Positions 7,311 to 12,612 of a stretch of 14,168 bases of DNA are shown here, in pieces. The notes beneath the pieces were generated by a model. The model ran no database searches. It was given only the letters and a program-made list of their open reading frames with translations, and was not told where the DNA came from. How positions within the stretch are numbered: position 1 is the stretch's first letter; the number at the start of each line of letters is the position of its first letter. Source of the DNA: Verrucomicrobia bacterium GWC2_42_7 (GTDB taxonomy: Bacteria > Verrucomicrobiota > Verrucomicrobiia > Opitutales > GWC2-42-7-A); assembly GCA_001831055.1 (NCBI GenBank), contig MIDO01000103.1, forward strand, positions 3,830 to 17,997, in the 5' to 3' direction. The translations under genes and the position numbers were made by a program.

Positions 7311-7457
7311 TTCGGCGAAAAATAAACCATTCCTATTGCTTATAGTGAATGGAACGTCTATTGATACCAATAAATGGTTATTTCCAAGAACATGAATGAA
7401 CTCTATCCCATCGGGCCAAACAAATTCGAAGATTTTTTTGAGATTGTTTAGCCCAAT
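7305..7457 (-). pseudogene. Degenerate coding fragment, copy A (unknown family)
   Basis: On the minus strand a 50-codon open stretch contains KIFEFVWPDGIEFIHVLG followed by NNHLLVSIDVPFTI and ends at GLFFAEV-stop. It has no start codon and a stop directly upstream. Its relative at 8383-8487 keeps the same reading (FVWPD-x-IEFIH-x-L-x-NNH). Several differences are synonymous third-base changes: CCC/CCA, GAT/GAC, ATA/ATC, GAG/GAA, TTC/TTT. That pattern indicates that both copies descend from translated sequence. I do not recognise the parent protein. The fragment is overrun at its 5' side by the hairpin at 7484-7522 and the promoter of the next gene. Confidence 0.5.
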
Positions 7458-7483
7458 TTAGAGTTTTTCTTAGGGGAAGGTCT

Positions 7484-7522
7484 GAAACCCCTTTCTTTTT
7501 CCCTCAAAAAGAAAGGGGTTTC
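7484..7522. repeat. Perfect 17-bp palindromic hairpin inserted in repeat copy A
   Basis: GAAACCCCTTTCTTTTT (7484-7500) pairs with AAAAAGAAAGGGGTTTC (7506-7522) around CCCTC. It ends 5 bp before the -35 of the next promoter and is absent from the corresponding place in copy B (about 8518-8524). Unlike its relatives it does not follow a live gene. It may insulate the downstream promoter from read-through. Confidence 0.8.
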
Positions 7523-7526
7523 GCCC

Positions 7527-7555
7527 TTATCAATAGAGATTTAATTTACTATAAA
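7527..7555 (+). promoter_or_regulatory. Sigma70-type promoter of the MBL-fold hydrolase gene
   Basis: TTATCA (7527-7532) and TATAAA (7550-7555) have the ideal 17-bp spacing. The same two hexamers with the same spacing occur at 8527-8555 while the spacer has diverged, which supports them as functional elements. The predicted start of transcription, near 7562, leaves a leader of only about 9 nt before the ATG at 7571. Confidence 0.62.
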
Positions 7556-7570
7556 TATCTTAATCTTCAC

Positions 7571-8206
7571 ATGAAAATAGAGACATATAAGGTAGGGCTA
7601 CTACAAACCAACACATATCTTTTACTGGACAAAGAGAGAGAAGCTGGGTTTTTGATAGAAGCGCCACAAGGGATACGGAAAGAATTGGGTAGCCTCATTC
7701 AATCAAGAAAGCTGCAATTAAAAGGAATTCTAATTACACATGGCCATTGGGACCATGTAGGTGATGTTGCTTATTTCCAAGAGGAGAATGTCACAATTTA
7801 CGCACACGAAGGCGATCTGCATTTATTAAAAAATCCCATGATTGCGGCTGATTATATGCCACCAGGCATGTCAATACCTCCCATAACCATTGACCACTCA
7901 CTGAAAGATGGAGAAGTTCTAAATTTGCTCGATCAAGAAATCCATGTATTACATACGCCCGGACATACTCCAGGCAATGTATCCTTTTATATTCCAAGTT
8001 TGAATTGTGTGTTTGTAGGCGATCTACTTTTTGCGGGAAGCGTTGGTAGGACAGATTTCCCTGGCGGAAGTTTCAGTTTACTTGAAAAATCAATTAAAGA
8101 AAAGATCTATACCCTGCCTGATGAAACCATCATTTATCCAGGCCATGGCCCATCAACTACGGTTAAGAGAGAAAAACACCACAATCCATATGTATTTGAA
8201 AATTAA
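7571..8206 (+). CDS. Metallo-beta-lactamase-fold hydrolase (glyoxalase II/YcbL-like)
   Basis: A 211-residue cytosolic enzyme with the full metal-binding set of the glyoxalase II-like MBL family. The HGHWDH motif gives His57, His59, Asp61 and His62. His132 lies in HTPGHTPGN, the bridging Asp151 in VGDLLF, and His192 in YPGHGPST. The opening LQTNTYLL and the ending REKHHNPYV are typical of the short hydroxyacylglutathione-hydrolase-like group, which lacks the C-terminal substrate domain of true GloB. The likely reaction is thioester or related hydrolysis at a dinuclear zinc or iron site. The substrate is unknown. The ATG at 7571 lies about 9 nt after the predicted transcription start, so there is no room for an SD. 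A hairpin terminator follows about 120 nt after the stop. Confidence 0.95.
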   Translation: MKIETYKVGLLQTNTYLLLDKEREAGFLIEAPQGIRKELGSLIQSRKLQLKGILITHGHWDHVGDVAYFQEENVTIYAHEGDLHLLKNPMIAADYMPPGMSIPPITIDHSLKDGEVLNLLDQEIHVLHTPGHTPGNVSFYIPSLNCVFVGDLLFAGSVGRTDFPGGSFSLLEKSIKEKIYTLPDETIIYPGHGPSTTVKREKHHNPYVFEN

Positions 8207-8327
8207 AGTCTTACAAAAACAACCCAGAGAAAAAGTGAATTTCCTCGAATTATTTGGAGGTCCTCATAATACACCTAACTATTTTTCACAAACTTACAGT
8301 AAAATCAATTTAAGTTGACACATCCAT

Positions 8328-8358
8328 AATCCTTTCTTTTCCTGAAAAAGAAAGGGTT
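8328..8358 (+). terminator. Terminator hairpin after the MBL-fold gene
   Basis: CCTTTCTTTT (8331-8340) pairs perfectly with AAAAGAAAGG (8346-8355) around CCTGA. The stem extends through one T-G wobble and two A-T pairs. The T-tract after the stem is weak (GTTCC), so termination may be partial. It is a member of the hairpin family seen elsewhere in the window. Confidence 0.6.
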
Positions 8359-8382
8359 CCAGCGGTGTCAACATAAACGAGT

Positions 8383-8487
8383 CTAAGTATATAGAGCGAA
8401 CTGAAAACCTATTGATGCAACCTAATGGTTATTTTCAAGAGCATGAATAAATTCGATCTCGTCTGGCCAAACAAATCCTTCGACTTT
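8383..8487 (-). pseudogene. Degenerate coding fragment, copy B (unknown family)
   Basis: The minus strand reads KVEGFVWPDEIEFIHALENN, then H, a TAG stop, VASIGFQFALYT and another stop. It matches copy A (7305-7457) in FVWPD, IEFIH, NNH and SI. The in-frame stop exactly where copy A has Leu shows that it is no longer a gene. Changes between copies include both synonymous and replacement types (Gly to Glu twice, Val to Ala), as expected after loss of function. Confidence 0.5.
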
Positions 8488-8558
8488 ATTTGGTCAGATG
8501 ATTGGTTTTTCTTGGGGGCTCCGGCCTTATCAAGCGGAATTTAATTATCTATAAATGA
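8398..8558 (+). repeat. Direct repeat module, copy B (coding remnant plus promoter)
   Basis: The partner of 7352-7558 without the 44-bp hairpin block. The promoter hexamers fall exactly 1000 bp after those of copy A. Copy B runs into the first codon of the AsmA-like gene. Confidence 0.75.
8527..8555 (+). promoter_or_regulatory. Sigma70-type promoter overlapping the AsmA-like gene start
   Basis: TTATCA (8527-8532) and TATAAA (8550-8555) are spaced 17 bp, as in copy A. The last A of the -10 is the A of the ATG at 8555. If this promoter is active, its transcript starts near 8562 and translation would have to begin downstream, most simply at ATG 8588. Confidence 0.5.
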
Positions 8559-11191
8559 CTTTCTTGGGATATAGATTTTGTAAAAGGATGGTACATTTTT
8601 TTGTAAATGTGCTGTTGGTAGGTATTTTCACTTTACAAATAGGGTTATTGTCCTGCTATTTGGGAGAGACCTCTTTTGCACTTCCTGTGTTTGTTCAGAG
8701 TTGGGTGAAAACTTATTGCAGAAGATATTTGGCTATAGATGTCTTTTTCGACAAGTTACTATTATCTTCAAATCTTACTATTTCTGCTCACCAGGTAAAG
8801 CTATACAACAAAGGAACGCATTCTTTGATAGCTAGTTGCGATGAAGTTAATTCCCAAATCCATCCTTTTGGGGTACTGAGCTCGTCTCTTTTGAGTAAAG
8901 TTTCATTGGTAAATGCATCTTTGTATCTCCCTCCCTATTTGTCTCTTTCAGGGAATCAGGAACCCGTTTTAAAAAGATGTTATGCTGAAGCCTATTGTGA
9001 GGGGCGCTGGGTATTATCTCGTTTTACTGGAGAATTTAACAAGGTAAGGATCGTCGGCAACCAGATTGAAATTCCCTCAGTATCGATCGGCAACAATGAC
9101 CAGAATGTATTGTTTTTTAAGTACCTCAATGCGATCAACCTTTATGAAGACTATTTTCATAAGCCGTTTTTAGCATTTTCTCAACGCGGACAATCCATCG
9201 ATCTATTATTTAGTGCTTATTCAGCAAAAACAGGAGATATTTCATCTGAGCTGCTATGTCTTCAATCTACTTTTTCCCCAAAGAATGGGTCCTGCACAGC
9301 CAGCGGTTTTTTAAGGAATTTGAAAAAGGGCTTAGTTACAGCCAAGACGCTTTCATTTGAAGGAACCTTCTTACCTCATACAAAGACTCTGAACTTTGTG
9401 CGTCTTTGTGGGAATGATATTTCTTTTAACAATCAAAACATCCCGACTGCCATTTTCTCCTCCAATAATTTTGACTTTACTAAACCTACAGGACATCTGG
9501 CTGCTTACCAGAAAGAAAGTTGGCTAAAAACAGAGTTTTCCCTAATTGACCAAAATCTCAGACTGAAGGGGCTTGCACACTTCGATTTTGAAAACTTAAT
9601 GAAGTTCCTTCCCAACGAAATCCTCTCGAAGATGCCTTCTCTTGTGTTTCACGAACCTATCCAATCAGAGTTTGATACATCGGTACAACTAAACGAAGGC
9701 CCATTATTACAAAACGTTCATTTTGTCTTAAAAACAAATAATGCTATTTTTAATGAAAATCTATTTCTTAAAGCCAAAGCAAGTGGCAATTTTTGCGGGA
9801 ACGAACTGGAAATAAAAGACTGTTTCCTAAAGACAGAAGACTCTTGCGTTACAGGCTCTTACAAGCACAACATAGAAACACAAGACTATCGATTTCTGCT
9901 TGATGGCGTCCTAAATCCTGCGTTTTTGAATACACTACTAAAAGACTGGTGGAAAAAATTTTGGGTCCCTTTTAAATTCAATGCTGCGTTTCCTTATGCG
10001 AACATCGATATCCAAGGCAATTGGCAGAAAATTTCTCAAAATACATTTTTTGGCAACGTTTCAGCTTCCCATTTTCGATACAAGGAATTAAATGCAGAAA
10101 CTTTTTCTTCGCGCTATTATGGTGACGCCACCTACCTTTCTTTTGATAATTTGTTATTAAAGAACCCATTGGGTTATATTGATGGAAATATCACTTTGAC
10201 TTTTACAAGTCCTCTGCCGGACTCCGATATATTATCATTTGATATCTATTCAACGGTTCCGCATGATGAGTTCATTTTATCATTTGTACCCAATCTCACA
10301 GAAGTTGCAAAAAATATTCAGTGCCAGAATCCTCCAGCTGTTAAATTGAGCGGTTGTATTTTTCAAAAAAATTGTACAGCAAAAGGATATGATAAACTAG
10401 ATTGTTCTTGGACGTCCGAAAATGAAATTATTGCTTATGGCATTCCTCTTAAAAACCTCAATTTCCAGGCAAAACTCACAGAAGACTGTTTTAGAATCAA
10501 AAAATTAGAGGCTTCTTTAGCGAATGGGACTCTAACGGCAGATGCTTTTATGCAACTTTTCCCTGAAAAAACAGCAATAACTTTTTACCTCGATTTAAAA
10601 AATGCAAGGAATGAAATCCTTTTTGAAAAAATCCCTGCTTTGAGAAAGGCCCAGAATCCCAAAACTTCGTCTTCAAACACCAATCCCTATAAGGGACTAC
10701 TCTCTCTGCAAATGGAGGCCTCTGGCACGTTGGGATCTTTATCCTCCTTCTCTGGACAAGGTCATATTTCTTTTACGGATGCAAAGATAGGAGAAATCCA
10801 TCTTTTTGGGCCATTATCTTCGTTGCTCGCTTACACCCCTCTATTGGGGGCAGTTGGATCGCTTGACCTCAAAAATGCTACCTTAAACTTTCAATTAAAA
10901 GAGGGTATAGCCACTACCCACAATTTAAAGCTCATAGGCCCCGTGGCAAAGGTCGAAGGAGAAGGGTCGCTGAATTTGATGAATGATAACGTCAATGCCT
11001 TCGTCAAGATAGGACTTTTGGATGAAATTCACGCCCCGGTAATTAAACAAGCACTTTGGATTTTTCGTCCCATTTCTCGGGGATTTCAAGCTTCTCTAAA
11101 AGGAACGCTCCAAAAACCTGAATGGACAACACTCTTTAATCCATTCGGCTTCCTTAAAAAACCCAAATCTCAGAAAGATGAAAGCTTCTAA
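8555..11191 (+). CDS. AsmA-like large envelope protein
   Basis: An 878-residue protein anchored by one N-terminal membrane helix (about residues 13-33) with a large beta-rich extracytoplasmic part. The C-terminal third matches the AsmA-like C-terminal pattern: GQGHISFTDAKIGEIHLFGP, SLLAYTPLLGAVGSLDL, and NLKLIGPVAKVEGEGSLNLM, ending in FQASLKGTLQKPEWTTLFNP. AsmA/YhdP/TamB relatives bridge the periplasm and are implicated in phospholipid transport to, or assembly of, the outer membrane, so this one probably acts in the envelope. The start is unsettled. ATG 8555 gives a basic N-terminus (R7, K10, R11) that suits a signal anchor, but it overlaps the -10 of the upstream promoter. ATG 8588 (Met12) is the alternative. 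No SD supports either. An unusual number of Cys residues lies in the first 150 residues. Confidence 0.88.
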   Translation: MTFLGYRFCKRMVHFFVNVLLVGIFTLQIGLLSCYLGETSFALPVFVQSWVKTYCRRYLAIDVFFDKLLLSSNLTISAHQVKLYNKGTHSLIASCDEVNSQIHPFGVLSSSLLSKVSLVNASLYLPPYLSLSGNQEPVLKRCYAEAYCEGRWVLSRFTGEFNKVRIVGNQIEIPSVSIGNNDQNVLFFKYLNAINLYEDYFHKPFLAFSQRGQSIDLLFSAYSAKTGDISSELLCLQSTFSPKNGSCTASGFLRNLKKGLVTAKTLSFEGTFLPHTKTLNFVRLCGNDISFNNQNIPTAIFSSNNFDFTKPTGHLAAYQKESWLKTEFSLIDQNLRLKGLAHFDFENLMKFLPNEILSKMPSLVFHEPIQSEFDTSVQLNEGPLLQNVHFVLKTNNAIFNENLFLKAKASGNFCGNELEIKDCFLKTEDSCVTGSYKHNIETQDYRFLLDGVLNPAFLNTLLKDWWKKFWVPFKFNAAFPYANIDIQGNWQKISQNTFFGNVSASHFRYKELNAETFSSRYYGDATYLSFDNLLLKNPLGYIDGNITLTFTSPLPDSDILSFDIYSTVPHDEFILSFVPNLTEVAKNIQCQNPPAVKLSGCIFQKNCTAKGYDKLDCSWTSENEIIAYGIPLKNLNFQAKLTEDCFRIKKLEASLANGTLTADAFMQLFPEKTAITFYLDLKNARNEILFEKIPALRKAQNPKTSSSNTNPYKGLLSLQMEASGTLGSLSSFSGQGHISFTDAKIGEIHLFGPLSSLLAYTPLLGAVGSLDLKNATLNFQLKEGIATTHNLKLIGPVAKVEGEGSLNLMNDNVNAFVKIGLLDEIHAPVIKQALWIFRPISRGFQASLKGTLQKPEWTTLFNPFGFLKKPKSQKDESF

Positions 11192-11244
11192 TGGTTAATT
11201 GCATTGAGAAGCGGAGAAAACACCTGTCTTTGGTCTATTAAAGA

Positions 11245-11275
11245 GAAACGGAAAGGTCTTTGCCTTCCGCATTTC
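11245..11275 (+). terminator. Weak hairpin after the AsmA-like gene
   Basis: CGGAAAGG (11249-11256) pairs with CCTTCCG (11263-11269) with one bulged A, and GAAA/TTTC pairs can close it outside. It lies about 55 nt after the stop codon. The U-tract is poor, so termination here is only possible. Confidence 0.33.
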
Positions 11276-11300
11276 TATTCCCAATGCATTTTTCTTCTTT

Positions 11301-11366
11301 GGAGAGATGTTTATACATTTTTGTTCCTGGTTTTTGTCTCGGAAACATTCCAGGTTCCATCTCTCC
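11301..11366. other. Nested inverted repeat of unknown role
   Basis: GGAGAGATG (11301-11309) pairs perfectly with CATCTCTCC (11358-11366), and CCTGG (11326-11330) with CCAGG (11350-11354) inside it. A structured transcript end or protein-binding site is possible. Confidence 0.35.
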
Positions 11367-11434
11367 CTCCGTTTTGCAATCCCTAATCCCTATTGCTCTT
11401 CCAACTTGAACCTACAGTACACGCAAAAATTGGC

Positions 11435-11464
11435 TTGAACGCTTCTTGTTTTTCTGATTAGAAT
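11435..11464 (+). promoter_or_regulatory. Sigma70-type promoter of the exported protein gene
   Basis: TTGAAC (11435-11440) and TAGAAT (11459-11464) are 18 bp apart. Transcription would start near 11471, giving a 60-nt leader that begins almost directly with the hairpin 11478-11498. Confidence 0.52.
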
Positions 11465-11477
11465 GATGGGGTCTGAA

Positions 11478-11498
11478 GGAGCTGATGGTTCAGCTTCC
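11478..11498 (+). promoter_or_regulatory. 5' leader hairpin and RBS of the exported protein gene
   Basis: AGCTGA-TGGT-TCAGCT forms a perfect stem, extended by GG/CC pairs with one bulged T. It sits near the predicted 5' end of the mRNA, a position where hairpins are known to stabilise bacterial transcripts. Downstream, AGAGGA (11515-11520) lies 10 nt before the ATG at 11531 and is the clearest Shine-Dalgarno in the window. Confidence 0.42.
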
Positions 11499-11530
11499 CT
11501 TTCTGAAATAAACAAGAGGAATTCGTACTT

Positions 11531-12352
11531 ATGAAAAAATTAATATCTACCCTTGTCCTTACGGGCTTTTCCGTTATCTCATCATTCGCTGTATCATTGA
11601 CAGATTATGCTTCAGCGGCTGCTAGCACTCCTGGGGTTACACAACAAGCGGCAACCACTTTGCAAGCGAATGCAGCTGGCATTCAACAGCAACTGGGTTT
11701 GTACATTATGGATTATATCGGTACTATCCTTGATGCTGCAAATACAGCAAAATTGTCACTCAATATCTCTGCAACTGAGGAACAAAAGAAGAAGCTTATA
11801 ACAGATTTTCTGACCAATTTGCTTCTGTCCCAAGATGAAGCTATCAATATACCTGTAGGCACAAGCGCCCAGTTCATCACTAGTCAAATTAAAAGCCGCA
11901 TTGACGAAGTCTCTCTATCCCTAAAAACAGGAAAAACCTACAGTGAGTCTTTCAAAACAGAAGGTATTTTTGATATTTTGATTCTCGCTGCAATGAAACA
12001 TGATTTTGAATCGAAAAACCTCAAAATAGAAGATGCTGACCTAGCTATTATGTACAAACTGACTCATGCTTTCTTAAAGCCAATTGTGTGCGATCAAATG
12101 GTTCCCAAGATTGTATCTGGCGCTAATTGGATGGAAAAGACAGTTCAAACAAAGTGCCCGAAGTGCTTCGAGTTCTGTCAATCCGCAGAAAAGGGTGTTT
12201 TCAAATTTATCGGGTTTGCCATCTATATTGAGCCAATCGTTAAGGAATTAATTGTAACAATACTGGAAGTTAGAAGCAAAGCAGCTGCTGGATCCAATTC
12301 AGGAGCATCCACATCCAGAGCACCCGCCATGATCGAAATGACGGTTAGGTAA
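11531..12352 (+). CDS. Exported protein of unknown function with a CxxCxxxC cluster
   Basis: A 273-residue protein that I do not recognise. Residues 1-20 form a clear Sec signal peptide (MKK, a hydrophobic core, SSFA before the mature start), so the product is probably periplasmic or secreted. The mature part is mostly predicted alpha-helix. It opens with an Ala/Gln/Thr-rich stretch (about 28-56), has a small-residue-poor core, and ends in a low-complexity Ala/Ser/Gly tail (about 250-265). Four cysteines occur, C187 and C209, C212, C216 in KCPKCFEFCQ, which suggests disulfides or metal binding. The segment FKFIGFAIYIEPIVKELIVTIL (about 224-245) is hydrophobic and could contact a membrane. It has its own promoter, a leader hairpin, an RBS and a strong terminator, so it looks like a single-gene, well-expressed unit. 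Confidence 0.85.
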   Translation: MKKLISTLVLTGFSVISSFAVSLTDYASAAASTPGVTQQAATTLQANAAGIQQQLGLYIMDYIGTILDAANTAKLSLNISATEEQKKKLITDFLTNLLLSQDEAINIPVGTSAQFITSQIKSRIDEVSLSLKTGKTYSESFKTEGIFDILILAAMKHDFESKNLKIEDADLAIMYKLTHAFLKPIVCDQMVPKIVSGANWMEKTVQTKCPKCFEFCQSAEKGVFKFIGFAIYIEPIVKELIVTILEVRSKAAAGSNSGASTSRAPAMIEMTVR

Positions 12353-12381
12353 AAAGAAGCCATTTTAAGAAACGACAAGTT

Positions 12382-12421
12382 GCGAAAACCTTTCTTTTTT
12401 CGGAAAAAGAAAGGTTTTCGC
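12382..12421 (+). terminator. Strong 18-bp terminator hairpin after the exported protein gene
   Basis: GCGAAAACCTTTCTTTTT (12382-12399) pairs perfectly with AAAAAGAAAGGTTTTCGC (12404-12421) around TCGG, a loop close to stable tetraloops, and is followed by five Ts. It lies 30 nt after the stop codon and is the clearest terminator of the window. Confidence 0.85.
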
Positions 12422-12481
12422 TTTTTCCTAAAAATTTGCCATCCAAACCAAACGATCTTGGCGAAGCAACTCCTACTCCTT

Positions 12482-12517
12482 TCGCCGAAGAAAAATCGAT
12501 AGATTTTACTTCGGCGA
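12482..12517. repeat. Intergenic hairpin (16 bp with one mismatch)
   Basis: TCGCCGAAG (12482-12490) pairs with CTTCGGCGA (12509-12517). After an A-A mismatch, AAAATC pairs with GATTTT around GATA. It is the middle one of three hairpins in the convergent gap. GGCGAA near 12460 can also pair with the TTCGCC of its left arm, giving a competing fold. Confidence 0.6.
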
Positions 12518-12539
12518 CGAACTTCTTTTCGGAAAGGGT

Positions 12540-12581
12540 CCGGGAAAACCGCTTTTGGATGACCAAAAGCGGTTTTCCCGG
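12540..12581. repeat. 19-bp perfect palindromic hairpin downstream of malQ
   Basis: CGGGAAAACCGCTTTTGG (12541-12558) pairs perfectly with CCAAAAGCGGTTTTCCCG (12563-12580) around ATGA, with one more C-G pair outside. It lies 32 nt beyond the malQ stop on the minus strand. It lacks a clear U-tract, so it may stabilise the mRNA 3' end or be an element copy rather than a classical terminator. A sister hairpin lies upstream of malQ at the right window edge. Confidence 0.72.
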
Positions 12582-12612
12582 GACTCCCTCCCCTTCTCTC
12601 TGCATTCACTCC

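Larger units (their letters stand above)
7352..7558 (+). repeat. Direct repeat module, copy A (coding remnant plus promoter)
   Basis: It aligns over its length with 8398-8558. Shared blocks include TATTGAT, AATGGTTATTT, CAAGA.CATGAAT, GGCCAAACAAAT, TTTTTCTT and CTTATCAA..., followed by ATTTAATT and CTATAAAT. The main difference is an extra block of about 44 bp in this copy that consists almost entirely of the perfect hairpin 7484-7522. The module ends just before the MBL-fold hydrolase gene and supplies its promoter. Confidence 0.75.
8207..8554. other. 348-bp intergenic region (hairpin, coding remnant, promoter)
   Basis: It holds, in order, about 120 bp of AT-rich sequence with no recognised feature, the hairpin 8328-8358, and repeat module copy B with the decayed minus-strand fragment and a plus-strand promoter. 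A frame that continues in +1 past the MBL stop is only a shadow of that gene. Confidence 0.6.
11192..11530. other. 339-bp intergenic region before the exported protein
   Basis: A short frame of 60 codons at 11204 has no SD and no recognisable motif and lies over hairpins, so I do not call a gene. The first bases (11194-11207, GTTAATTGCATTGA) repeat 14 bp of the inverted repeat at 2121-2134. Two hairpins, a promoter, a leader hairpin and an RBS follow and are listed separately. Confidence 0.5.

Noticed and set aside
12223..12609. Overlapping minus- and plus-strand frames (76-128 codons) in the convergent gap
   Set aside because: They read through three palindromes, giving Lys/Arg/Phe-rich nonsense such as RKKRKPFFFRKKKG. 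No gene signals.
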